The translations under genes and the position numbers were made by a program. DNA of 64,000 nt. It comes from Sphingomonas taxi. GTDB taxonomy: Bacteria > Pseudomonadota > Alphaproteobacteria > Sphingomonadales > Sphingomonadaceae. This document shows positions 1 through 7,202 of this stretch, piece by piece. The notes beneath the pieces are model-generated. The model made no database searches, was not told the origin of the DNA, and worked only from the letters and a program-made list of their open reading frames with translations. Within the stretch, counting starts at the first letter, position 1. The number at the start of each line of letters is the position of its first letter. The stretch covers positions 124,001 through 188,000 of the forward strand of contig NZ_CP009571.1 in the NCBI RefSeq assembly GCF_000764535.1, read 5' to 3'.

Positions 1-41
1 TAAAAGAACGCCGAGGCGTACGATTCGGCAACTCTCATCGC

Positions 42-70
42 TTGTGGTTCCTTTCGGGCGCGATTATAGG
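42..70 (+). promoter_or_regulatory. Predicted sigma70-type promoter of dksA
   Basis: TTGTGG (42-47) is followed, after a 17-bp spacer, by TATAGG (65-70), which resembles a housekeeping -35/-10 pair. It lies about 58 bp upstream of the dksA start codon. The call rests on motif match and position only. Confidence 0.5.
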
Positions 71-127
71 CGCTTCAACCATTTGGGGGCGGCCCCGAGG
101 TCATCATGGGGCCGGAGGGAGAGTGGT

Positions 128-592
128 ATGGCAACGCAAGTCAGTCAGATAGACGATGTAACGACCAATCCGCCGGCGGCCAACGATGCCGACGATGGCT
201 ATCGACCCAGCAACGACGAACCGTTCATGACGCGGCGTCAGCAGGCGTATTTCCGCAACAAGCTGCTGCGCTGGAAGGATGCGATCCTCCAGGATGCTGC
301 GGGCACGCTCAACCAGCTCCAGGTCGACTCGCTGCGCGAGGCCGATCTCACCGATCGGGCGTCGAGCGAGACCGACTGGTCGATCGAGCTGCGCACCCGC
401 GATCGCCAGCGCAAATTGGTCTCGAAGATCGAGGCGGCGATCCGCCGCATCGACGAGGGCGAATACGGCTATTGCGAAGTGACCGGCGAACCCATCAGCC
501 TCGGCCGGCTGGAGGCGCGCCCGATCGCGACGATGACGCTGGAGGCGCAGGAGCGGCACGAGCGCAACGAGAAGATCTCGCGCGAGGATTGA
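128..592 (+). CDS. dksA: DksA family RNA polymerase-binding transcription factor
   Basis: A 154-residue DksA/TraR-family protein. DksA enters the secondary channel of RNA polymerase and, with ppGpp, tunes rRNA and amino-acid promoters. The coiled coil spans about residues 35-110, and its tip keeps D73, D76 and A78, equivalent to the functional tip of E. coli DksA. The C-terminal globular part keeps only C116; the other three zinc ligands are replaced by T119, T137 and A140, as is common in alphaproteobacteria. The ATG at 128 is preferred over an upstream in-frame start at 44 because GGAGGGAG lies just before it. It is monocistronic with its own predicted promoter. Confidence 0.93.
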   Translation: MATQVSQIDDVTTNPPAANDADDGYRPSNDEPFMTRRQQAYFRNKLLRWKDAILQDAAGTLNQLQVDSLREADLTDRASSETDWSIELRTRDRQRKLVSKIEAAIRRIDEGEYGYCEVTGEPISLGRLEARPIATMTLEAQERHERNEKISRED

Positions 593-676
593 ACCGGCGT
601 GGGCGGTTAACGCTTTCGCCACCATCGGCCATTAGGCGCCGGCGCCTAATCCCGCACGGTCACACAGGCTTCGTTT

Positions 677-1015
677 ATGGACAGCTACTCCCACGACCCG
701 TTCGACAAGGCCGATGCGGCCGGTGGGTCGCAGCGCAGCCGTTCGCGCGACAGCCTGTTCCTCATGGCGCAACTGCGCTTCGAGGAGGAGACGACGGTCC
801 GCGACGTGCGCGTCCGCAATCTGTCGGAGGGCGGGCTGATGGTCGACTGCGCCCGCGTCAAGGAGCCGGGAACGCCGGTTTCGCTGGAGCTGCGCGGTAT
901 CGGCAAGGTGACCGGCAAGGTCGCCTGGTGCACCGAAGGCCGGATCGGCATCGCGCTCGACTCGCCGATCGATCCCAAGAAGGCCCGCAAGCCGGTGAGC
1001 GGGGCCAAAGGATAA
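677..1015 (+). CDS. Single-domain PilZ protein, predicted c-di-GMP binding
   Basis: A 112-residue protein made of one PilZ domain. The two ligand motifs are visible: RxxxR at R20-R24 and N48-x-S50-x-x-G53 in NLSEGG. PilZ domains bind cyclic di-GMP and relay it to partner proteins controlling motility, exopolysaccharide or cell cycle. There is no fused output domain, so it probably acts by protein-protein contact in the cytoplasm. It stands alone between dksA and a convergent small gene, so context gives no target. The second motif begins with Asn rather than the commoner Asp, which is still within the family. Confidence 0.85.
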   Translation: MDSYSHDPFDKADAAGGSQRSRSRDSLFLMAQLRFEEETTVRDVRVRNLSEGGLMVDCARVKEPGTPVSLELRGIGKVTGKVAWCTEGRIGIALDSPIDPKKARKPVSGAKG

Positions 1016-1069
1016 AGCGGGATCGACCGTCGGGGCATCTGAGCAGGGGTCCTGCATGACCCTGATGCA

Positions 1070-1096
1070 AAAGGCCCCTCCGCGACGGGAGGGGCC
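1070..1096 (-). terminator. Intrinsic terminator of the minus-strand DUF465 gene
   Basis: A 9-bp perfect stem (1073-1081 with 1088-1096) has a 6-nt loop. Read on the minus strand, the stem is followed directly by TTTT, as expected for the gene ending at 1105. On the plus strand it may also stop transcription from the PilZ gene, although no T-run follows there. Confidence 0.7.
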
Positions 1097-1104
1097 GAAG
1101 GGCC

Positions 1105-1260
1105 TTACAGGCCGCTGAGCTCTTCCTTGAGCTTCAGCTTCTTGCGTTTCAGGTCGGTGAGGATTGCGGCGTCGGGCAACGGGCGGTGGACCTCGTCGGC
1201 GATGCGGCGGTCGAGCGCGGCATGCTTGGTCTCCAGTGCCTGTTGATGCGTCGTCTGCAT
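1105..1260 (-). CDS. DUF465 (YdcH-like) small protein
   Basis: A 51-residue ORF with a strong AGGAGG site 7 nt before its ATG. The sequence starts MQTTHQQALETKHAALDRRI and ends in a Lys-rich helix, LTDLKRKKLKLKEEL. The layout H..LE.KHAALD..I......P......LKR.KL.LK.E is the DUF465/YdcH family pattern, usually 50-75 residues. Such proteins are short cytoplasmic helical hairpins of unknown function. It is transcribed away from a second DUF465 gene at 1430 and ends in its own terminator. Confidence 0.85.
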   Translation of the reverse strand: MQTTHQQALETKHAALDRRIADEVHRPLPDAAILTDLKRKKLKLKEELSGL

Positions 1261-1429
1261 TTCGGTTCCTCCTGATGCATGCGTGTTGGGGGACTGAGTA
1301 AACCATCGAAGAGGTTAAAAGTCCTCATCGCAAAGCGACGAACGCGATTAGCCGAGTGGCTACGTGCGACGACTTGGTCCGCGCCCGCGGCTGGGCTAGG
1401 GGAGCCACGCAGGCGGCAGGGGATTAGGC

Positions 1430-1627
1430 ATGGACGAAGCACAGATCATCGCCCGGCTCGACGCGCTGCGCACCGAACATCGCGATCTGGATGCCGCGAT
1501 CGACGCGCTCACCGCGACCGGCGTGCCCGACCAGTTGCAGGTCGCGCGACTCAAGAAGCGCAAGCTGCGGCTGCGCGACGAGATCGCCAATTGCGAGGAT
1601 CAACTGATCCCCGACATCATCGCCTGA
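1430..1627 (+). CDS. DUF465 (YdcH-like) small protein
   Basis: A 65-residue protein with the same helical-hairpin layout as its divergent neighbour: ALRTEHRDLDAAIDAL, then VARLKKRKLRLRDEIANCED. The conserved H..LD..I and LKK.KL.L.DEI blocks place it in DUF465. Function is unknown; basic helical character and cytoplasmic location are all the sequence supports. It is divergent from the gene at 1105-1260 across 169 bp, so the two may share a control region. Confidence 0.85.
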   Translation: MDEAQIIARLDALRTEHRDLDAAIDALTATGVPDQLQVARLKKRKLRLRDEIANCEDQLIPDIIA

Positions 1628-1655
1628 GATTATTTCGTCCCGGACCGAATCACTT

Positions 1656-1673
1656 CGGCACAATCGGCACAAT
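1656..1673. repeat. Two tandem copies of a 9-bp unit (CGGCACAAT)
   Basis: CGGCACAAT is repeated twice back to back, about 55 bp upstream of the DUF1465/rcdA start codon. It could be an operator or chance; nothing else supports a role. Confidence 0.4.
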
Positions 1674-1726
1674 CGGGACCGTTGCGGCACCTGTCCAAGC
1701 CGGGGGGCTTGTGCCACCCAACGGTC

Positions 1727-2185
1727 ATGACCCGCAGCAGCAGCGAATCACGCATCCACGATCGTCTGATCGACTCGCTTTATACCGAGGCGATGCTGCT
1801 CGCCGACGAGGCGCGCGACTATTTCGACAGCGAGGGCCGGCTGGAGCGCGAGACGCTCGATCCGCTGATCCGCGTCGGCTTCTCCTGTGAATCGCTCAAG
1901 ATCACCACGCGGTTGATGCACGTCATCGCCTGGCTGCTCACCCAGCGTGCCATCGACGCCGGCGAGATCAAGCCGCGCGAGGCGCTCGACCCGACGCGCC
2001 GGCTCGGCAGCGCGCCGCAGTTCGACGCCGATCTCGTCCGCGCGCTGCCGGTGCGCGCGCAGGGTCTGGTCGCCGCCAGCGCCAATCTCCATCGCCGCGT
2101 CGGCCTGCTCGACGATGCGCAGGTGCCGCACCCGACGTCGAGCCCGGTCCACCATCTCCACGATCGTCTCGCGCTGGCCTTCTGA
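1727..2185 (+). CDS. rcdA: DUF1465 family protein, RcdA-like regulator of CtrA degradation
   Basis: A 152-residue helical protein with the DUF1465 signature: FSCESLKITTRLMHVIAWLL in the middle and a Tyr-rich N-terminal block with EAMLLADEARDYFD. In Caulobacter the family member RcdA is an adaptor that helps deliver CtrA and other substrates to ClpXP during the cell cycle. The ATG at 1727 was chosen because the upstream extension (from 1682) is non-conserved in character. It is alone between the DUF465 gene and a convergent nitronate monooxygenase. The family match is strong; whether it serves CtrA here is inferred. Confidence 0.78.
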   Translation: MTRSSSESRIHDRLIDSLYTEAMLLADEARDYFDSEGRLERETLDPLIRVGFSCESLKITTRLMHVIAWLLTQRAIDAGEIKPREALDPTRRLGSAPQFDADLVRALPVRAQGLVAASANLHRRVGLLDDAQVPHPTSSPVHHLHDRLALAF

Positions 2186-2292
2186 ACCGCGGTCTGTCCT
2201 ACATCGGCGACGCCCGCTAGACCGGCGACATGGCGCGCCCCGTTCTCCTCCAAAGGCCTTCCCTGCCTAGAAGAGAAGGACTGGCGTCATGT

Positions 2293-2330
2293 CAAAAACG
2301 GAAACGATCTGAGCCGATCGTTTCCGTTAA
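2293..2330 (-). terminator. Intrinsic terminator of the nitronate monooxygenase gene
   Basis: A 13-bp perfect stem (2297-2309 with 2316-2328) has a 6-nt loop. On the minus strand it is followed by a run of five T. It lies about 40 bp past the stop codon of the gene at 2371-3327. Confidence 0.85.
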
Positions 2331-2370
2331 GGTGTCCATCTTGTCCATGTCGTCCAACACGACGCACGGC

Positions 2371-3327
2371 TCAGCCGAGCAGGCGCGCCTTCGCCGCGGC
2401 ATATTCCGCCCCGAATCGTGCAACGCGGTCGGCGACGCTCTCGACCTTGTCGATCACGCCGATACCCTGTCCGGACCCCCAGATGTCGCGCCACGCCTTG
2501 GCCTTGCTGCCGTCACCGCCGCCGAAGTTCATCGTCTTGAGGTCGCCCTCGGGCAGATTGTCGGGGTCGAGCCCCGATGCGGCGATCGAGCTGCGCAGGT
2601 AATTGCCGTGCACGCCGGTGAACAGATTGGAATAGACGATGTCGGCCGCGCGGCTGTCGACGATCGACGCCTTATAGTCGGGCGCGGCATTCGCCTCTTC
2701 CGTCGCGATGAACGGCGAACCGATATAGGCGAAATCGGCGCCCATCGCCTGCGCTGCGAGGATCGCGCCGCCGCTGGCGATCGATCCCGACAGCGCCAGC
2801 GGTCCGTCGAACCATTGGCGGATCTCCTGCACGATCGCGAACGGCGACAGCGTGCCGGCATGGCCGCCGGCACCCGCCGCGACCGCGATCAGCCCTTCCG
2901 CGCCTTTCTCGATCGCCTTGCGCGCGAAGCGGTCGTCGATCACGTCGTGGAGCGTGATGCCGCCCCAGCCGTGCACCGCGGTATTGAGGTCCTCGCGCGC
3001 ACCGAGCGAGGTGATGACGATCGGCACCCGCCATTTGGCGCAGGTGGCGAGGTCCTGCTCCAGCCGATCGTTCGACTTGTGGACGATCTGGTTGACCGCG
3101 AACGGCGCGGCGGGCGCCTCGGGATGGTCGCGGTCGTGCGCGGCCAGTTCCTCGGTGATCCGGTGGAGCCATTCGTCCAGCAGCGCCTGCGGCCGCGCGT
3201 TGAGCGCCGGGAACGAGCCGACGATCCCCGCCTTGCATTGCGCGATCACCAATTCGGGACCGGAGATGATGAACAGCGGCGAACCGATCACGGGCAGGCG
3301 CAGGCGGTCGAAGATCGGGGGTGTCAT
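2371..3327 (-). CDS. Nitronate monooxygenase family flavoenzyme
   Basis: A 318-residue TIM-barrel flavoprotein of the nitronate monooxygenase (2-nitropropane dioxygenase) family. These FMN enzymes oxidise alkyl nitronates; some homologues are FabK-like enoyl reductases. The FMN-phosphate loop GAGGHAG lies at 152-158, followed by SGSIASGGAI (180-189) and GADFAYIGSPFIAT (196-209), all typical of the family. There is no signal peptide, so it is cytoplasmic. It is divergent from the aminopeptidase gene across a 129-bp gap that contains a dyad, and ends in a good terminator, so it looks monocistronic. The physiological substrate cannot be told from sequence. Confidence 0.88.
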   Translation of the reverse strand: MTPPIFDRLRLPVIGSPLFIISGPELVIAQCKAGIVGSFPALNARPQALLDEWLHRITEELAAHDRDHPEAPAAPFAVNQIVHKSNDRLEQDLATCAKWRVPIVITSLGAREDLNTAVHGWGGITLHDVIDDRFARKAIEKGAEGLIAVAAGAGGHAGTLSPFAIVQEIRQWFDGPLALSGSIASGGAILAAQAMGADFAYIGSPFIATEEANAAPDYKASIVDSRAADIVYSNLFTGVHGNYLRSSIAASGLDPDNLPEGDLKTMNFGGGDGSKAKAWRDIWGSGQGIGVIDKVESVADRVARFGAEYAAAKARLLG

Positions 3328-3346
3328 GGCGGCGGTTTCCTCTCTG

Positions 3347-3371
3347 GATCGGTTGTTTAGCGCAACCGATC
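3347..3371. promoter_or_regulatory. Inverted repeat in a divergent promoter region, possible operator
   Basis: Nine-base arms, GATCGGTTG and CAACCGATC, are separated by 7 bp. The dyad lies 20 bp upstream of the nitronate monooxygenase start and 86 bp upstream of the aminopeptidase start. Symmetry and position suggest a regulator site. No regulator gene is adjacent, so the assignment is tentative. Confidence 0.4.
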
Positions 3372-3456
3372 GGCCTGTCCAGCAAGCCCCGTCTTGCCCG
3401 CGCCGCCCAAAGGCGTATGGGCCGAATGATACAGTGTTTCCGGAGTGTATCCTTCC

Positions 3457-6042
3457 ATGAAGCTAGCCGTCGCCGCCGCCCTTGCCTTGACCGTCTCCAC
3501 CCCCGCGCTTGCCGCCGGCAGCCTGCCCGCGACCGTCGTCCCGGTGCTCTACGACATCGACGTCACACCGAATGCGCAGGCGATGACCTTCACCGGCAGC
3601 GAGACCGTCCAGATCGACGTCAAGGCGGCGACCAGGACGATCACGCTCAACGCCGCCGACCTGGCGATCGCCGCGGCGACGTTCGACGGCAAGGCGGTGC
3701 CCTTCGCGCTCGACAAGGACAAACAGCAGCTCGTCCTGACGTTGCCCGCGGCGGCGAAGGTCGGCCGCCACACCGTCGGCTTCCGCTGGAGCGGCAAGAT
3801 CAACCAGTCCGCCGCCGGCCTGTTCGCGATCGATTACACCAATCAGGACGGGTCGAAGGCGCGCATGCTCGCGACGCAGTTCGAGGCGCCGGATGCGCGC
3901 CGTTTCGCGCCGATGTGGGACGAGCCCGCGTTCAAGGCGAAATTCCGGCTGAAGGCGACCGCGCCCGCCGGCCAGCTCGCTTTCTCCAACATGCCCGCCG
4001 CCTCGGTGGCGAAGCAGGCGGACGGCACCCAGCTCTACAGCTTCGCCGAGACGCCGGTGATGTCGAGCTATCTGCTCTATCTCGGCATGGGCGATCTGGA
4101 GCGCAAGACGGTACAGGCGGGGAACGTCGAGATCGGCGTGATCACCCGTCGCGGCGTCGTCGACCAGGGCGATTACGCGCTCGCCGAGGCGAAGCGGCTA
4201 TTGCCCTATTACAACAGCTATTTCGGCCAGCCTTATCCGCTGCCCAAGCTCGACATGGTCGCCGGGCCGGGTTCCAGCCAGTTCTTCGGCGCGATGGAAA
4301 ATTGGGGCGCGATCTTCTATTTCGAGCCCGAATTGCTGTTCGACCCGAAGCGCGCCACCGAAAGCGGCCGTCAACGCATCTTCACCGTCGTCGCGCATGA
4401 GATGGCGCACCAATGGTTCGGCGACCTCGTCACGATGAATTGGTGGGACGACCTCTGGCTCAACGAGGGCTTCGCCTCGTGGATGGAGAACAAGTCCGCC
4501 GCCGACCTCAATCCGGCGTGGAAGGCCGATGCGGCCGCGGTGTCGACCGATCGCGAGGCGGCGATGGGCATCGACGCGACCGCCGCGACGCATCCGATCA
4601 TCCGCAAGATCGAAACCGTCGACCAGATCGGCGAGGCGTTCGACGGCATCACCTATTCCAAGGGGCAGGCCGTCATCGGCATGCTCGAATCGACGCTCGG
4701 CCCCGACAAGTTCCGCGACGGCATCCGCCGCTACATGGCCAAATACAAGTTCGGCAACACCGTGACCGAGCAGCTCTGGGCCGAGCTGTCGGCCGCGGCC
4801 GGCCAGCCGGTGGCGGAGATCGCCCACGGCTATACGCTGCAGGGCGGCGTGCCGCTGGTGACGCTGACCGGGGCGCGCTGCACCGGCGGCACCACCACGG
4901 CGACGCTGGCGCAGGGCCGCTTCGGTCTCGACGCGGCGTCCAAGACGCCGCAGACGTGGCAGGTGCCGCTGGTCGTCGCGACGATCGGTGGCGGCGAGAC
5001 GCGGACGATCGTCACCGGCCCGGCGACCACCGTCTCGGTCAAGGGTTGCGGCACGTTGCTGCTCAACAAGGGCAAGGGCAGCTACACCCGCGTGCTCTAC
5101 GACCAGCCCGGCCATGACGCTCTGGTTCGCGACTATACGCGGCTGCCGCTCGAGGATCGGCTCGGCACGCTCGCCGACGATTATGCTTTGGCGGCGGGGG
5201 GATATCAGGACCTGTCGCGCTATTTCGCGGTGATGGGTCAGGTTGGCGCCGGCGCCGATCCGCTCGAATGGTCGCTGGTTTCCGGCCGGCTCGGCGGACT
5301 CAACGGCCTGTTCGAGGGGACGCCGCTGGCCACGCCGCTGCGCGCGCGCACCGTCGCGATCCTCGGTCCGGTCCTCCAACGCATCGGCTACACCGCCCGG
5401 GCGGACGAATCGCCGCTGGTCGGCAATCTGCGCGAGAATCTGGTCGGCCAGCTCGGCGCCAACGGCGATCCGGAGGTGCTGCGCCAGGCGCGCAGCTACG
5501 TCGCCAAGCTGGCCACCGATCCGACCGCGATCCCGCCGGCGATCCGCCAGCCGATCCTCGCCACCTTCGCCGCCAATGCGAGCGCGGCGGACTGGGACCT
5601 GCTGTTGCGCCTCACCAAGGCGGAGACCAATCCGGTCGCCAAGAACCGCTTCGTCTCGTTGCTCGGCTACGCCAAGGACGATGCGCTGGCGACGCGCGCG
5701 CTGGAGTTGCTCAAGACCGACACGTTCACCGCGCCGCAGCGTGCCGCGCTGCTGCGCGCGGTGTCGGGCGAGCATCCCGACATGACGTTCGACTGGGCGG
5801 TGGCGAACCGCGCGCTGGTCGAGGGGTTCATCGAGGACAGCAGCAAGGCGAGTTTCATCGTCGGCCTCGGCGGCGGTTCGGTCGATCCGGCTATGCCCGG
5901 CAAGATCAATGCCTTCGCAGCGACGATGCCGGAAACCTCGCGTGGTCCCGCCAAGCGGGTGGTGTCGAGCATCGCCGTCCGCAAGGCAGCGGCGGAGCGC
6001 CTGCGTCCGGCCGTCCAGACCTGGCTCGGCAAGAGCGCCTGA
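3457..6042 (+). CDS. Exported M1 family zinc aminopeptidase
   Basis: An 861-residue M1 aminopeptidase that removes N-terminal amino acids from peptides. The signal peptide is clear (about residues 1-20, ending TPALAAG), so it acts in the periplasm or outside. The exopeptidase motif GAMEN is at 278-282. Zinc is bound by H314ExxH318 and by E337 in NEGFA, with the normal 18-residue spacing. The C-terminal ERAP1-like helical domain fills the last 320 or so residues. The ATG at 3457 fits the signal peptide better than a GTG at 3445. It is transcribed alone and ends in a convergent hairpin shared with the next gene. Its specificity cannot be read from sequence. Confidence 0.92.
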   Translation: MKLAVAAALALTVSTPALAAGSLPATVVPVLYDIDVTPNAQAMTFTGSETVQIDVKAATRTITLNAADLAIAAATFDGKAVPFALDKDKQQLVLTLPAAAKVGRHTVGFRWSGKINQSAAGLFAIDYTNQDGSKARMLATQFEAPDARRFAPMWDEPAFKAKFRLKATAPAGQLAFSNMPAASVAKQADGTQLYSFAETPVMSSYLLYLGMGDLERKTVQAGNVEIGVITRRGVVDQGDYALAEAKRLLPYYNSYFGQPYPLPKLDMVAGPGSSQFFGAMENWGAIFYFEPELLFDPKRATESGRQRIFTVVAHEMAHQWFGDLVTMNWWDDLWLNEGFASWMENKSAADLNPAWKADAAAVSTDREAAMGIDATAATHPIIRKIETVDQIGEAFDGITYSKGQAVIGMLESTLGPDKFRDGIRRYMAKYKFGNTVTEQLWAELSAAAGQPVAEIAHGYTLQGGVPLVTLTGARCTGGTTTATLAQGRFGLDAASKTPQTWQVPLVVATIGGGETRTIVTGPATTVSVKGCGTLLLNKGKGSYTRVLYDQPGHDALVRDYTRLPLEDRLGTLADDYALAAGGYQDLSRYFAVMGQVGAGADPLEWSLVSGRLGGLNGLFEGTPLATPLRARTVAILGPVLQRIGYTARADESPLVGNLRENLVGQLGANGDPEVLRQARSYVAKLATDPTAIPPAIRQPILATFAANASAADWDLLLRLTKAETNPVAKNRFVSLLGYAKDDALATRALELLKTDTFTAPQRAALLRAVSGEHPDMTFDWAVANRALVEGFIEDSSKASFIVGLGGGSVDPAMPGKINAFAATMPETSRGPAKRVVSSIAVRKAAAERLRPAVQTWLGKSA

Positions 6043-6049
6043 CCGGGCA

Positions 6050-6073
6050 GGGGGCGGCCTCGCGGCCGCTCCC
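6050..6073. terminator. Hairpin between convergent genes, putative bidirectional terminator
   Basis: A 10-bp GC stem (6050-6059 with 6064-6073, one G-U pair) with a 4-nt loop fills the 39-bp gap between two convergent stop codons. There is no T-run, so the call rests on position and stem strength. Confidence 0.5.
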
Positions 6074-6081
6074 TCGTCGGA

Positions 6082-6423
6082 TCAACCGCCGGCGCGAGCC
6101 GGAATGCCGGTGACTTCCGCCACCCCGTCGTCACCGAGTGCGACCAGCCACGCGCTGCCCTCGATGCACCGCACCGCCCATACCGGCTTGCCCTTGCGAT
6201 CGGCCTGGCGGGTTACCGCAGCGACGCCCTGGCACGGCTGTTTGGCATCGTCGATCGCCCGGTAAAGCACGCCGTTGAGCTGCCGCGGCGGCAGCGCGGT
6301 GACCTTGGCGATATAGCCGGTTTCCTTGGGTGCGGCGCTGGCGATATTGGCGGCCTGCGGTTCGGGTTGCGATCCGCAGCCGGTCAGGGCCGCGGCCAGC
6401 ATCAGCATCAATCCATTTCGCAT
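6082..6423 (-). CDS. Putative lipoprotein, unknown function
   Basis: A 113-residue protein with a lipoprotein signal peptide. The hydrophobic stretch LMLMLAAALTG is followed by Cys at the LTGC lipobox, so it is probably lipid-anchored in the envelope. The mature part has no recognisable domain. It contains two cysteines (in KQPCQGV and AVRCIEG) that could form a disulfide. An in-frame ATG 12 bp upstream (6435) is an alternative start. It converges on the aminopeptidase gene, and 83 bp separate it from the upstream hydrolase-like gene in the same direction. Confidence 0.7.
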   Translation of the reverse strand: MRNGLMLMLAAALTGCGSQPEPQAANIASAAPKETGYIAKVTALPPRQLNGVLYRAIDDAKQPCQGVAAVTRQADRKGKPVWAVRCIEGSAWLVALGDDGVAEVTGIPARAGG

Positions 6424-6506
6424 TGCCGTCTCCATCGTCCTGTCCGCCCGAAGATAGGCGGGGGAGGCCGGGATCGACAAGGCTCCGTGTGAGGCTCCGG
6501 GGCGCT

Positions 6507-7085
6507 TCAGCGCCAGCCGGTGATCGCCCGCCCGCGGTCGACGTCGTGGTCGACCACTTGCTGGGTCAGGCGCAGGAACAGCCGCTGCGCCTGCCGCCAT
6601 GCGACCGCGCCCGCGCGCCGGTCGCGAACGCGATCGCCGACGACCAGCCGGCTGCCCCAATCGTCGACCGCCGCCGCCAGATCGTCGGGCGCGCCGCCGG
6701 GGCGGATCACCAGCGAAGGAAAGGGCAGGCGCGATCGGGGGGAGGCGAACAGGTCGCCCGCATCGGTCGGCGGCGCGAACAGCAGCGCGCCGGCGACCTT
6801 GCGGACATCGTCGGTCGGCGACAGCCGCGCCCACCATGCGCTCGCCGCGCAGCCCAGTCCCTCGGCGACGATCAGCACGCGCGCATCGGCCTCGCGCACC
6901 GCCCGGTCGAGCTTCGCCGCCCAGATGTTGCGCGTCGCCGGCGAGCGCGCATCGAGCGGCACCGCACCCGATCCGCCTGCGGGCCAGCCGAACATGCGCT
7001 GCCAGGCTGGCGTCTCTTCCCCGTCGCCGATCGTGACGATCGACAGGCGGGGGTCGGCAAAGTTCAGGGCGGCGATGGCGGTCAT
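6507..7085 (-). CDS. RBBP9/YdeN-family alpha/beta-hydrolase fold protein lacking the catalytic triad
   Basis: A 192-residue protein with the RBBP9/YdeN layout: a W near residue 28, then RNIWAAKLDRAVREAD (52-67), VLIVAEGLGC (70-79), GALLFAPP (99-106), LPFPSLVI (120-127) and DDWGSRLV (141-148). In active members the elbow reads HSLGC; here the nucleophile Ser is Gly (G76) and the preceding His is Glu (E75). The later Asp-containing and GH-containing motifs are also unrecognisable. Reading frame and length are intact, so it looks like an expressed pseudoenzyme rather than a decayed gene. It lies 117 bp downstream of the PhnD-like gene on the same strand. Confidence 0.72.
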   Translation of the reverse strand: MTAIAALNFADPRLSIVTIGDGEETPAWQRMFGWPAGGSGAVPLDARSPATRNIWAAKLDRAVREADARVLIVAEGLGCAASAWWARLSPTDDVRKVAGALLFAPPTDAGDLFASPRSRLPFPSLVIRPGGAPDDLAAAVDDWGSRLVVGDRVRDRRAGAVAWRQAQRLFLRLTQQVVDHDVDRGRAITGWR

Positions 7086-7202
7086 GCGCGTCTCACTCCT
7101 CGACGCCGGGCGACTCGGCGAAGGTCGAAGTATGAACGCTTCCTGACGGCGGACCAGCCCCGATACGCTCTCGCGCGCCGAAGCGGGCGGCGGGCGGGAC
7201 GA

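Noticed and set aside
1..43. A possible 3' end of an upstream gene before dksA
   Set aside because: Only 43 bases are available; no frame or domain can be assigned.
104..625. 173-residue minus-strand ORF opposite dksA
   Set aside because: It is a GC-rich antisense frame covering the real dksA gene. High GC makes long antisense frames common here (for example opposite pdhB, alaS and the fad genes).
4198..5775. 525-residue ORF antisense to the M1 aminopeptidase
   Set aside because: Arg/Gly/Ala-rich composition with no recognisable domains; it lies wholly within a confident gene.
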